A program made the translations under genes and the position numbers. From positions 30,160,385 to 30,224,384 of the forward strand of contig JAQFVV010012394.1 in NCBI GenBank assembly GCA_028023455.1: DNA of 64,000 nt, in the 5' to 3' direction. Position 1 is the first letter of the stretch. Each line of letters begins with the position of its first letter. This DNA comes from Epiperipatus broadwayi. Its lineage: Eukaryota > Onychophora > Udeonychophora > Euonychophora > Peripatidae. The notes beneath the pieces were generated by a model, which did no database searches, was not told the origin of the DNA, and saw nothing but the letters and a program-made list of their open reading frames with translations. Positions 26,937-38,299 of the stretch are shown in pieces.

Positions 26937-28242
26937 GTTATAAAACTATGTATATCCCATCTGTACTTCCCTGACCATCAAAAATCCACACATCTTCTCC
27001 CTGTCTGACACCTATTCTGACCAACTGACTGATTTGATTTTCACCTTATTATGCATTTACAAATACAACAAAAAAAAAATTTTTAATATCCTTATTTAAT
27101 GAACTACACAACAATAATCTATATAGTGCATGTCTGTCTGTAATAGCCCAAATTATACATTCATCCATTCTCCCAGAAATCCGACAGATATTGACAGTCC
27201 ACAGAATGACTAGCAGTTCACAATCTTGAGATAAATAAAAGAATTCAGTCACAGCACTATAATCACACAATGCATCACGAGCACTCAGAAGATCATCCCA
27301 ATTCGATCACTTATTAACTACCACAACCCTTGATTGAATGAAGCAAACTCTGTTGCAATAAAAGAACTATTAAGTCTTAGGGGCTAAGATAGATAAACTA
27401 TGCCTTGCTCTCTCTCTTGGAGTCTTATGTGGCAAGTATCAAGGAATGCCCTGCTTATTATAGACTACAAAAACGAAACCTTGCTCTCTCTCTTGGAGAC
27501 TTATAGGCTGATATCATGGCAGGACTACTGTTAACTGCTTCATGATAAAATAAGAATAACATATAAACTTGATTGGAAAACTATGCCGTGCTCTCTCTCT
27601 TGGAGACTTATAGGCTGGTATCATGGCAGGTCTGCTGTTAACTGCTTCATGATAAAATAAAGATAACATATAAATTGGGTTGGAGCAGTGAATGGGTTTG
27701 ATCATTCATAAGTTACACGAAATACATAGCATTCTCAAGGCAATGACAAAACTCTCCACTCATCATCAAAACTGCAATCTAACCAACCAAACTCCAACGA
27801 TCAACCATCCAATCAAACCTCTAAAATCATAGACTTTTTACAAAATGAACTCCCCAAACACACATGAGACTACTATTCCATAATTCATCACTATTACTAT
27901 GCCTATCCTATCTGGCAATAAATTATTTTAATGTTCCACAAAAAAAAATCTATTATTTATTTCACCTTTGTCTTAAGTTGTGATATTCATCTCTATTTTC
28001 AAAATTGATAAAAAAAAACAAGCTGTTTTATGGCTGTACCCATTTTATCATCATCAATGAAAAATTAAATCATATTAAACATCATCATCTAAAATAAGAC
28101 TGTTTGGCCAAGAAAATTTTGTAAGACAAAAAAAAATTTTTACTGAAAAAAAAAATTTTACTAAAAAAATTTCTTTATTTTTAACCACACATCTCCCATC
28201 ACTCTATAGACTCTCTTTTTCAGGTATATGGTAAAATATCAG
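26937..28242 (-). other. 5' leader of the giant-LTR element
   Basis: About 1.3 kb between primer-binding site and ORF, without a convincing gene. It contains the tandem repeat at 27400-27680. Confidence 0.6.
27400..27680. repeat. Leader tandem repeat, 107-bp unit
   Basis: GCTCTCTCTCTTGGAGACTT begins near 27483 and 27590 (107-bp step), with a shorter related start at 27407. Each copy continues with a TATCATGGCAGG...CTGTTAACTGCTTCATGATAAAAT block. Confidence 0.85.
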
Positions 28243-28260
28243 GCCCCAGTTGGGTGTCCA
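28243..28260 (-). promoter_or_regulatory. Primer-binding site
   Basis: Minus strand TGGACACCCAACTGGGGC lies one base from the LTR end. It would pair with a tRNA 3' end finishing GGGTGTCCA. The tRNA identity was not determined. Confidence 0.8.
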
Positions 28261-28261
28261 T

Positions 28262-31200
28262 TGTAACCTAATTAAATGAGTTCAAAAAAAAAAGATATTA
28301 CCATACCTGAGTAGTCCATAGAATGATCATAAGTAAAGGTTCAAAATATAACACTATCAAGAATTATGGGGAAATTGTTAATAACCAGTATTATATGAAA
28401 TCACGTATAGGGAAATCACGTGAAGTGAGTACACTAGTAATTCAATAAAATATAACTCAGGTATACAGGCAGTAGGTTTTATCCACTTTCATTTCTTGGT
28501 TTGATGTTAAGTGCATGTTTAAACAAATACTAAGTGAATATGGTCTAGCAGGGCGCCACTAGATTATCTGAATCTAGACATGGTTATATCCAATAACCTT
28601 TCACATGTACCGGGTTTGAATCCCTTCTTGGTACTTTATTTATAATAAAATGGAAGATTTTGCTTTTTGAGCCATATCACTATAAGCACTAATATTTAGG
28701 TAAAAGTAAAACATCTTTAAACCAAAGTGGAGTATATTAGACATAAATCATTTCTCAGATCTTAACATAACAAATGTGTTTTAATATTTTTATAAGTTCA
28801 CTAGCTCAGATTATATATAACTAATTTAGGATGGCAATTCACTCATCCTTGCATGAAATAGATGATGGGATGTGGTTATAATAATACTAAGAGATCACTA
28901 AATATTATAAAATCAATATTTATTTATGGCCTTTAAACAGTTAAACAGCTCATTAATTAAAACGTTGATGACGATGATGATGATGATAATAATAACAATA
29001 ATGACAAGGGTTTCAACTACAGCTCTAGGACTAAGCCTAAACATAAAACTAAATTTTATAAAGAAATTCATAATTATTGCTTAATTTTAGCATATTTACT
29101 TATATCTTAAATAACTAATATTCAACCATTGATGATGATGAATAATCACACTTAACCAAGACTACACTTAATGAAATATATACGCCTCGTTTAATAAAAC
29201 AAACTAATATTTATTACTACATTTCTAACATATACATAAAAATTTCTAGATAAATATGAAAATTGACATGAATAATAATAATAATAATTGGTTATATAAC
29301 AATCCTCAGATTAATTTTAAGTTCTTCCCCCTTTCCCTTCAAATGTATTTTGTATTAAGTTGGACGTCACATTGACATGATGAAAAGTATTTCAAGAAGA
29401 TATTATCTGCTCATTAACACACATACTTTAAAAATCCAGCATGTAAATAGAATGTAAAAAAAAATGTTAGTAAAATTGAAAGAGCTAGTTTTTAGAAAAG
29501 AGTTTTAAATTATTTTCTCCCCCTCCCTTCCAAGCGCTGAAATCTATACTTAACTTGAAACAAAATAATCTAATATTCCGATACTACTCATTATTCCTCA
29601 TTCAATCGCAATTATACACATATAAAATATCATTATGTATGTGCGTGTTTTATCCCATGATAACAAAATATTATTTAAAACCAAAATAATAATAACATAT
29701 TAGTTAAAACTAAAATCATAATACCATAAAAAAAAATAAAAAAAAATTGTTTTACACATTAATATTGTAAAATTAATAAACGAATAATTTTCATACATTC
29801 AAGATCATTTATGAAGCTCAAAGTTATTATTGGTAAGACATTCTTGTTTTAATCGATCTGAATAGTCTTTAAAAGTTCTTTAAATAAAATATACCACTTT
29901 ATTGCTAAAATGTTTATTAAGACTGATATCATAAAGAAAATAGATATAAAAAGTCATATTACCGATCTTTTGTGGCGAATTTCCAAGGGTTCAAACTTGT
30001 CTTGTATAATGTTTATATTTCTGTAGCTACCATTTCCGTTTTACTGGGAACAATCTCTTTCTTGAGGTGGATAACTATTTGATGATGATGACTCTATTGA
30101 GGTTATTTGCTTTAGTGGACAATTTGGAAATCATTATAATAAATTTTCTTCTCTTCTTGTCAAGCATGTGGATGAAATACAGCAGTTGTTTTCCCATTTG
30201 TAAATTTTCTTGAGTTCAAAATCAGTTGTTGTAACAATTAATTGGACTTGATGATTAATATTTATCAGTAGATTAATTCATCTTCTTTGAATGCAGGTGA
30301 ATGCTTTCTTTCTTCTATTAAAAACATCTTATTTATCTGGTCAGTTGAAAGGTGTAGAATATTATTTTAGACACATCTTTTCTTTCCTATGTGATGTGCA
30401 GCTTCCCCAGATGGTCCGGAATCGATGGAATATACATATAATTTTTCTAGCAAGCCATTTTTATTTTTATTTTCAACGTTCAATATTATAGTTTAATAAT
30501 CTGAATCAATCAACATAATAATATAATAATTTAAGACAGCTTTTTATATCCAATTTTTAGCTAACTTAACCAATCAGAGATAGCATCACTTGCTATTTTT
30601 GGACAAATTTGTTTTAATTAGATCTCTAATTTATTTTCAACCAAAGTATTTTTTAACTGAAAAGTTTAATCCTTTTTTCCAGACACTTTTGTTTTAAAAA
30701 AAAAATAGACTCAATTCTTATTTCCTTTCTTTTGTTTTTTTTTTCTTTTTAACATCCAGGTAACACTTCAAATCTTTGAGCTTCCTTTCTATAGATCTTG
30801 AGATAAGACAATTTCAAAATTTAAAATAGACTCATTATAAGTTTCCAAAGTGACAATCATTTACAAAAAAAAAATTACTACAAAGATCGATATCTGATTA
30901 AACAGATTTCCTCTTTTAACAAAAAAAATTGTACAAAAAAAATAATTTAACAGATTTAATACTTCCTTTTCTTTCAATATTTAGGAAATGTAAAATTTTG
31001 TATGTAATGTACACACATCCTTCATTCTTTCAAATCATTCATAAACTAACCTTAAATACTATAATTGCTAGCTTAGTAATTATAACCCAATTATTTAATT
31101 AAATCTGTAACTTTTAAATCCCAATTATAATTAAAGAAAAGCAAAATAAAAGTATAGAATAAAATATTAGAATTGATCAAGCATAGCTTAGTTTTAAAGA

Positions 31201-31544
31201 AAGTTAAAATGTTGAATATTTGAAATATAAAACAAATAAATAATTTACTCATACATTGCCTATATGTATGCATTATAACTTTGCTTTTTAACAGAAAATT
31301 TAAATATTAAATAGTTTAAATGTGTGTATTACCTTTCTATCAACACACAAACAAGTAAAGCATGTAATTGTTGACCCATTCTTTCTCTGTTTAAAGCTTT
31401 TAGAACTGGACCTTGTAGGGTTTAAACTTGGATGCCCTACAACTTCCTTTATGATTATATAAAATTGTGATGATGATTTTTGGTTTACCTTTTCTACATG
31501 CACATTACTATAAATTTGGCTAGTGACCAAATTGTAATGGCACA
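28262..31544 (-). repeat. Upstream (5') giant LTR, 3283 bp
   Basis: The longer of the two LTRs in the minus-strand element. It starts TGTGCCATTACAATTTGG at 31544 and ends at 28262 next to the primer-binding site. It contains a tRNA-like segment at 28552-28637. The first ~245 bp from the 5' end is open without a stop and is identical in both LTRs; a donor-like AAAGGTAATAC follows, so it could be a spliced leader region, but that is a guess. Confidence 0.88.
28552..28637 (+). repeat. tRNA-like (SINE-like) segment in the 5' LTR
   Basis: Same sequence as at 22035-22130, with box B at 28612-28624. Its presence in both LTRs shows it was already part of the LTR before this copy inserted. Confidence 0.55.
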
Positions 31545-31558
31545 ATATATATATATAT

Positions 31559-31692
31559 TCAGCATGAAATCACCCCACATGGTTAAGAAATCCAGTACCG
31601 ACCTCTGTGAACTAATATATAAGTACATTAGAGTTCGTATATTTATTTCAGTATAGCGTTATGCACCGGGATTATTTATATATGATTTTATC
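31559..31692. other. Repeat piece of unknown type
   Basis: Contains AAATCACCCCACATGGTTAA, which recurs at about 51855-51885, each time beside a (TA)n run. Likely the end of a dispersed repeat. Confidence 0.5.
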
Positions 31693-31783
31693 TTTATTGT
31701 TAAAAGAAGGTTGCCTTAGCGATAGTTTGAAATTGTTGATTGTTAATGATGGGATTGTCTAAGTGTTGACTGACCTTTAATTA
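31693..31783 (+). repeat. Family E solo terminal repeat
   Basis: TTATTGTTAAAAGAAGGTTGCC...TAAGTGTTGACTG matches the terminal repeat of family E elements at 33.6-34.1 and 52.3-52.7 kb, with no internal part. It is followed by (TA)n and TTGTAC. Confidence 0.7.
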
Positions 31784-31799
31784 TATATATATTGTACCA

Positions 31800-32262
31800 T
31801 TGTAACTTGAATTTCAACTTGGTTATATTATTTATATAAAATTTTTGTTAATTTGTTTTCTTTATTTTAATTGTAAGATTATTTAAATTAATTTAAAAGT
31901 AAGTAAAATAGTTTATCTTGTTACTAAAGTGGTTTTAATAATGCATCATAACATAAAATGGCAGTATATCTTTCTAACAAGCAATGTATTAAAACTTATT
32001 TTTAGTTTATCTCATGGAAAATTTTTTAGATTAATATTATTTTTATTAATAGGATGATATAATAAAGTTAATGATTTTAAACATATAAATGTTCAGACAT
32101 TTATAAAGAGAAGATAGACATGTTATTTCAAAAATTGGATTTATTCATGCTGAGAATGCTTTTAGTGCAAGGTGCACCATAATAACTGAACATTTATATG
32201 TTTAGAATTACAAGTGCAAAGGAAAAAGATAAGATATTAAATGAATTATGTAAAGTTAATGA
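31800..32262. other. AT-rich DNA, no gene seen
   Basis: No feature supported. Confidence 0.5.
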
Positions 32263-33600
32263 TATATACATACTCCTGGGTCTCGTTTTAAGTGGTAGAT
32301 AGGTTCCTCAGAAAATGCGCACAAAAAATTGCACAAAAATAGACTTAACTTACCTTGAAAAAACAAAGATATGTACTGTAATTTTCCAAAAATCACATAA
32401 AAGCAAAGCAACAATGTAAAATTACTTTAAAATTCGCATAAAAAAAATAAGAAAATAAAATATGACTAATAAAAAATTTCAAATTTGAAAAAAATTGATA
32501 TAAGACAAACTTTTTTTACTTTTTTTTATTAACTACAGCATTTAATTTTATTCAAAACAACATATGTTTATGCATAATTTACATTTTTTCATATATGTAT
32601 GGTATTTTAATCATTATCGCTATTTGAGACATCAGATTCATCATGATGTGATGTGATGTGAGGTACTGTAACTTCTACTTAAATGAAGTCAAGAAGAAAT
32701 ACAACTAAAACATTTTCCAATCACTATTGATCCTTCCCATTTTGCTAAGTGATCTAAAATTGAAATTTTTGTTTCCAAAGAAATTCATTTTCTTGGGTGT
32801 TTTTTTCTCCCCGTTAGAGTAAACTAAAAATTTAAAATAAAAATAAGAACTTAGACTTACAATAATAAAAAGACACCAACTCACCACTGTTGGGCAAAAT
32901 TTAATTAAAACTAACAATTAAAAATTGAATTCTTATTTTTGTATTTAATTTTTTACTTTTCAATTCCGTTTAAAAATCAAATTTCATCGTTTCACATCAC
33001 CTTAATTTCAGATCATGTTATGTAATTTTTAAATTGTTAATTACAATTAAAAATCAGATTTTAATTGTCAAATTTAATTGTGCCCACTGCTGTTACTCAC
33101 TTTTTACAAATAAACCTGTGGATACTAAATGATTAATTGATTATGTATTCTTTTTATAAAAACAAAAATAGAATGTGATTTAAAATGCAAAAACAACAAC
33201 TTACATATCATCTATAACATTTGAACAGATTTCCATTATAGTCTTGTAAAATTTAATGGGTGTATATAAAATGGGAAAATTCTGATTTTAAGTGAATTAT
33301 GAACTTATTTATTGCATAAAATCTATTATAGTAGTATTATAAAGCACTGAAAATATTGAAATTTATTAGATGGAAGTCTAACTCCAATAACGTGCTATTA
33401 CTTTAAATATGACATGAGTGCATGAAATTTATAATATTTAAAGTAATAGCACATTAGTGGAGCTCGACTTCTAATCTAATAATTTTTATGCATAAAAGAA
33501 AACTGCATACAAAGATATTAAGAAGAAACATGAATCACATAACTTCAAAATTGCATTAAATAAATCTGCATAAAACTAGATCCAGGTGTGTATATATATA
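32263..33600. mobile_element. Possible non-autonomous DNA transposon with ~28-bp imperfect TIRs
   Basis: The left end TACTCCTGGGTCTCGTTTTA (about 32270-32290) and right end TAAAACTAGATCCAGGTGTG (about 33571-33590) are inverted and imperfect, and both abut TATA runs. The inside has no transposase. A second MITE is nested at 33363-33482. Confidence 0.5.
33363..33482. mobile_element. MITE with ~47-bp inverted arms
   Basis: TTATTAGATGGAAGTCTAAC...GTGCTATTACTTTAAATAT at 33364-33410 is matched in inverse by the sequence at about 33434-33482. The arms surround a short spacer and there is no coding capacity. Confidence 0.8.
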
Positions 33601-34059
33601 TTATTAGAAATATATTAGTAAATAGATTTTTAGACAATTCCAATATCAATAAAAATCAACAATTTCTAATTGTTTTCAAGGTAACATCCTTTTAACAATA
33701 AGGGTGGAATTCCATCCTTATTAATGGTCTAATATACTTATAACAACACTAAAGATTGCAACTTCATCAAAGAGATTGAAATTATTGATACAAAGAAGTT
33801 TAAATAAACTTCTTTAAACATGTAAATAAAACCTATTCTAAATGTAGACTAATAAATAGGCAATTAAAACATTACAAGCTTCAATTATAAATTTCAAATT
33901 GCACCCAAAGTATTTCTTAAATAATAAATGTAATACTGCTCAAGGCTAAATGAGTTTATAAGTAATCATTAAAAACAATCAACACTTAGACAATCAGAAT
34001 ATCAATAACAATCAACAATTTTTAGCTGTTGCCAAGGCAACCTGTTTTTAACAATATAT
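33601..34059 (-). mobile_element. Family E element with terminal direct repeats
   Basis: About 100-115 bp repeats at 33601-33715 and 33960-34059 are in the same orientation and flank about 245 bp of sequence. The same layout, in the other orientation, is at 52299-52717. Short terminal direct repeats, a solo form and no coding resemble a TRIM-type element or a dimeric small retroelement. Both ends abut (TA)n. Confidence 0.7.
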
Positions 34060-34089
34060 ATATAATTTTTTTTTTATTTTTTTTTTTAT

Positions 34090-34220
34090 GATAAATGCTA
34101 CTACAAGAGAAGGCATTCAAATCGTGGTCCCCATCCCCAGACCGGTTTCGACCTATGGGTCTCTTCAGTGAGGAGTTGGGACATTAGATCTAAAAAACCA
34201 ACTCAAGCAAAGCATTTATC
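34090..34220 (-). mobile_element. Short repeat with hammerhead-like core
   Basis: A 131-bp unit bounded by GATAAATGCT and its inverse AGCATTTATC. It shares GAAAC(C/T)(G/A)GTCTGGGGAT and CTCCTCACTGA with family A, so the two are related. Confidence 0.6.
34145..34168 (-). ncRNA. Hammerhead-like core with intact stem II
   Basis: Minus strand CUGAAGA, then GACC-AUA-like loop-GGUC pairing including the usual G-C closing pair, then GAAAC. The base between CUGA and GA is the variable hammerhead position. A 7-bp hairpin GAGTTGG/CCAACTC precedes it. Stem III and the cleavage site are not convincing. Confidence 0.45.
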
Positions 34221-34224
34221 TAAA

Positions 34225-36110
34225 AGATAATTGTTAGAGTAAGTGCAAGCTATTATATAAGTCATGTGACTTCTGACTTGTTACTATTACTATTATAATT
34301 TTATATGGTGGCAATAATAAAATAAAAATCATGATAATAAATTTATTTGATATTTTATTTATTACATATTTTTCAAAAATAAGATTTAAATATAAACAAA
34401 TAGGATATAACATTTTTGCTAAAAGTATGGTATGCATGTATATACATTTTATATGTTGAGGATAATTCAAGAAGTATTCAATCTTACATATTCAATATAT
34501 TATTTTAAAATATTTAAGTTATTTAAATGGGTATTTACAATTTTTATTGTGGTATATAAAAACATAAAATAAATGTCTATTTTATTTAAAATATGACTGT
34601 AAATATATTTTATGTTTTAACTTGTTAAAATTATATTCCCTTTATATTATTTTTAAAACATATTGTAATATTTATTTTTATAACATTTTAAAAAAATAAC
34701 ATCCTGGAATGCTGGCATGTTTAAAGATCTATTGTAGAGTGGACAAATAAATCAATTTAATTCTTAATTAAAACAATCCATAGAAACAGGTGAAAATAGA
34801 GTTTACAATATGAAATACCATAGAAACAATATCTAGGATAATGACATAAGTGTGCCACCATTATGAGAAAACTATTCAAACCCCTGATCTTAGATTAAAC
34901 TCTCATTTTTTATCTCAATAGCTAAATTACAGAAAAGTTTGTGTGTATATATCAATAATTTTATTTAAGGTTTAAAATAAATATTATGGGTTAAATTTAT
35001 AAAACAACTGTTCAAAAGACTGCCCATTCTTTAGAGAATCTAAATAAAATGATATCAGGTAAAAACATCGTGATAAATATCAGAGTTAATTGCTTTGATA
35101 TACTTCATGCAGATACTTTGAAGAAATTCACAACTACTCTTGCTATTATATAAATAAAGCAATATTAAATGCTGTGAAATGTTAATTATGGAATACTTCA
35201 TTAAAAATCATCAAAATGAATACTTTTAATGGAATGTTAAAAAGTGGGAATAAATATGGATTAAATATAACATGAATCTACATATGAGAACACATTGTTG
35301 CATTTTCAGAAAATATATAAAAGATTTTGAACTATAAATTATTATTATTATTTATGTGTGTTTATATAAAATGTATATATGATTCATACCATTTTTGTTG
35401 TGTATAATTAATATTATTTTTCAGTGGAATTACAATTTGATGGGCATTCATTGTTAATAAAAAAGAAGAGTTTACTGGTAATATATATTGTGCCAGTCCG
35501 TGTATAACGGCCATGCACAAAATGGCTGTTTGCTGAAGATTCAGCACAGCTTACATGTATCACATGAAAATTATAATTTTAATACGATTTATTAAATTAT
35601 AATTCAGAGGGGAAGTGGGAGGTACGGATATAGTACATAAATAAATGGGTTTGGGCTATATTATATTCTTATTATACCCACAGTACAAGTGTATGCAGTG
35701 TATATATGTTTTAATAATTTATTCGACTAGCAAACCTGTCTAAAAAAAAAAAAAAAAGGGAAAATAAGTTGTAATATTTGTTTATGTGTAGAACAGTTTT
35801 TTTTTTTTTTGTTGTATTTTACTACTTATAAATGTTCGAACACACATATATAGAAATGTATTTTTATTTTTTATTATTTTCCTAAAAAAGGAAAAGAAAA
35901 TTCTAAATAGTTAAAAATTTTTGCATTTATTGGAATTTATCTTTTCTAATTGTTAGAATGAGAGGGTTTGAAATTAATTAATTAAATTTGTAAAAGGAAA
36001 AAACCTTTTTGTTAATTACAATCTACTTTCAACCGAAGAAAATGTTTTGTATAAAATAATTTTCGGTTGATCGTAAATAAAGATAAAATAGATTTTATCT
36101 AAGAAAGGAA
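34225..36110. other. AT-rich DNA, no gene seen
   Basis: No supported exon or element. Confidence 0.5.
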
Positions 36111-36828
36111 TGTAAGCACAATGGGTGTCAAGTACTCAATATGGAAGCTTGCAAAAGTGTACTTTAATAAATAAAAAGGTAAAAGAATGTAGAAAGGTAT
36201 ATGAAGGTATAATTAAATTTATTATTAGCTGATGCAATAGCTCGTAGAGGGGGTATGACAATTGGACTATTTGGGCTATATGTGCTGCTTACTGGGGGCT
36301 TTGAGTCAGTCGAGTACTAGATTGCTAAAGCATGCTGACCAGGGGAGATTAGCCTACTAAAGAGTGCGGACAAGTGGAGATTAGCCTGCTAAAGCGTGCG
36401 GATCAATTAATGCTAGCTTGCCAAAGCATTCCAATGGCAAAGATTTAGAAAGTTAAATCTTGTCTCCCGCTAGTCTAAAAAAATGGAACAGTATAGATTT
36501 GTGAAAAACAATCCGACAGAGAGAAAGGAGAAAATGAACTGTGTTTGTTAAAATTATAATCACTTGGTTATTTCCCAGAAAAAGAATTTGAAAATTAGCA
36601 TTTAGCAAGGATCGTTAAGTGGAGTTTGGAAAATGATCAACAACATGGATTCTCAATACGTTTAAATAGAAAAAAAAAAGAAAGACGAATCATAGTTGGA
36701 GAACTGCAATTTATTTAGGATCTACTTGCCCTAATCAGCCATGTGCAATATACATATATACGGGAGAAGTATACTTTCAGATCCGATAATTTGAAAGATG
36801 GCTCGATTATACGTTCCGGGTTATTATC
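36111..36828. other. Less AT-rich flank with 4 short repeats, target of the Gypsy insertion
   Basis: Base composition rises here and again at 42653-43760, which were contiguous before the Gypsy insertion. A ~36-bp motif (GCTAAAGCRTGCKGA...GGAGATTAGCCT) recurs about four times at 36321-36430. Probably part of an older repeat or gene fragment; not identified. Confidence 0.45.
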
Positions 36829-37403
36829 TGCTGTGTGCTGCGCTAATCAAATCATGTGCACACAAGTTGTATAGACTTATTCAGATCGAGCATGATTTTT
36901 AAACCGGATTGAGCATGTAGCACTGCAAACCAATAGGAATAGTTATGGATATAAATGACCAATGGGGGAGAATGTCCACAGAATCCTATGCTCACAGTCT
37001 GGAAGGGGAACTAACTATAAAAGATATCTGGTGCTGAAGATCGGACACTCTAAATCAGAAGAAGGACCTGGACTGGCTTTTCTTACCCAGTGAATCCCTG
37101 CTGAAGGTACAAAGGAGGGATCTAGGCAACTTTAAAGGCCAACTCGGTCTATATTATTATTTATTAGTAAGCCTAATGGCACAGATAAAAGTACGGTAAA
37201 ATTACTTATGTAAAACTTTGTATACTTTTTGATTACCATAATTCGTTGTAACTAATTATACTCTGTAACCTTTTCTAAATTGTTATTAAATAGTTTAACC
37301 TGACTGTCACTCTGAGAGTTCTTTTCTTTAAAACTATATATGCTAGTACATGTTCGCAAAAACAGAATAAGTTGCTGTATGTAATTAGAGTCCGAACATA
37401 GCA
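36829..37403 (+). repeat. 5' LTR, 575 bp
   Basis: Begins TGCTGTGTGCTGCGC and ends GAACATAGCA. It contains a TATA box (37016-37022) and is the likely promoter. It differs from the 3' LTR at about five positions. Confidence 0.95.
37016..37022 (+). promoter_or_regulatory. LTR TATA box
   Basis: TATAAAA within the LTR, with transcription expected about 25-30 bp downstream. Confidence 0.6.
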
Positions 37404-37409
37404 TACAAT

Positions 37410-37427
37410 TGGCGCAGTTGACAGTTG
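37410..37427 (+). promoter_or_regulatory. Primer-binding site
   Basis: TGGCGCAGTTGACAGTTG six bases after the 5' LTR. It starts with TGG as expected for pairing to a tRNA CCA end. The tRNA species was not identified. Confidence 0.75.
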
Positions 37428-37489
37428 AAAGAGGACAAAGTGGTTAAACTAAAAAGAGAAAAGGTGTCAACAGTTAGTTACCAAGGAAG

Positions 37490-38278
37490 ATGGCTACAAC
37501 TCAGCCAGGTATTTGTGAATTCGATGTTAATAGTCCTTCCGAGTGGCCCCAATATACAAAACGTATTGAATATTATTTCATTGTCAACAAAATCAAAGAT
37601 GACGTAACGAAAGTAGCCACACTATTACTTTTCAGTGGACCAGGTGTAATTGAAGTTGCAAACCAATTATGCGGACCCGAAGAACCGGAAAAACTATTGT
37701 ACTCTGATCTAGTTGGGCGGCTGAATAACCATTTTAGCCCAGAACCGTCAAAACACATTGCTCGCCTACACTTGCGCAACAGACGCCAAATAAAGGGAGA
37801 AAAGTGTAGAGATTTTGATACCGCCTTAAGAGATTTGGTGCGAAAGTGTGCTTATGTAGACCTAGAAGAAGCACTATTAGATCAGTTTTTATGGGGGATG
37901 AGCGATGACAAATTACGTCAACAACTATTGGCCATCCCAGATCTGACGTATTCCGAGGCTATCAAAAGAGGGATGTCCCACGAACTAGTTATAAGCAGCT
38001 CCAAAGAATTCCAACAAGCTAACCTGGATGCTACGAAACAAACTTCAATAAGCAAAACAGAAGAGCTACCAAACTCGAAAATTGAATGTTATCGCTGCGG
38101 CAAAATTGGACACATTGCACGTGAATGCAGCTGGAAAAATGCAAAATGTAATAAATGCGGGAGAGTTGGACACCTGGCGAAAGTTTGCCGTACTAAAAAT
38201 AGAACTAGAGCGAATGACAAATCCCCAGTAAACAGATATGCCAAATCGGAACGTTATACCGAAATAAATAAGGCATAG
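37490..38278 (+). CDS. Gag (capsid-nucleocapsid) of the Ty3/Gypsy element
   Basis: 262 codons from ATG. The first ~170 residues fit a Gypsy capsid (for example WPQYTKRIEYYF and LYSDLVGRLNNHF, then RRQIKGEKCRDF). Two CX2CX4HX4C zinc knuckles lie at residues 200-213 and 220-233, which bind the RNA during packaging. The stop is TAG at 38276-38278. The pol region continues in the same frame without any other stop in between, so gag and pol form one frame split by a single TAG. That may be a mutation or a readthrough site. An upstream ATG at 37425 is in another frame. Confidence 0.9.
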   Translation: MATTQPGICEFDVNSPSEWPQYTKRIEYYFIVNKIKDDVTKVATLLLFSGPGVIEVANQLCGPEEPEKLLYSDLVGRLNNHFSPEPSKHIARLHLRNRRQIKGEKCRDFDTALRDLVRKCAYVDLEEALLDQFLWGMSDDKLRQQLLAIPDLTYSEAIKRGMSHELVISSSKEFQQANLDATKQTSISKTEELPNSKIECYRCGKIGHIARECSWKNAKCNKCGRVGHLAKVCRTKNRTRANDKSPVNRYAKSERYTEINKA

Positions 38279-38299
38279 ACCAAAAGCTGTCAACAAATA

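Larger units (their letters stand above)
21868..31544 (-). mobile_element. Non-autonomous LTR retrotransposon with giant LTRs
   Basis: Two 3.2-kb direct repeats (21868-25027 and 28262-31544) bracket a 3.2-kb internal region. Read on the minus strand, the LTRs begin TGTGCC and end TTACA. A primer-binding site starting TGG follows the upstream LTR and a GAAGGGGGAGAAAG polypurine tract precedes the downstream LTR, so orientation and class are clear. Both outer flanks are (TA)n, giving a TSD of ATAT or ATATAT. The internal region has one long ORF and no protease, RT or RNase H. It must depend on enzymes from a relative. The LTRs are highly similar apart from a roughly 120-bp deletion near the left LTR's outer end and scattered small changes, so insertion is fairly recent. 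Confidence 0.88.
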
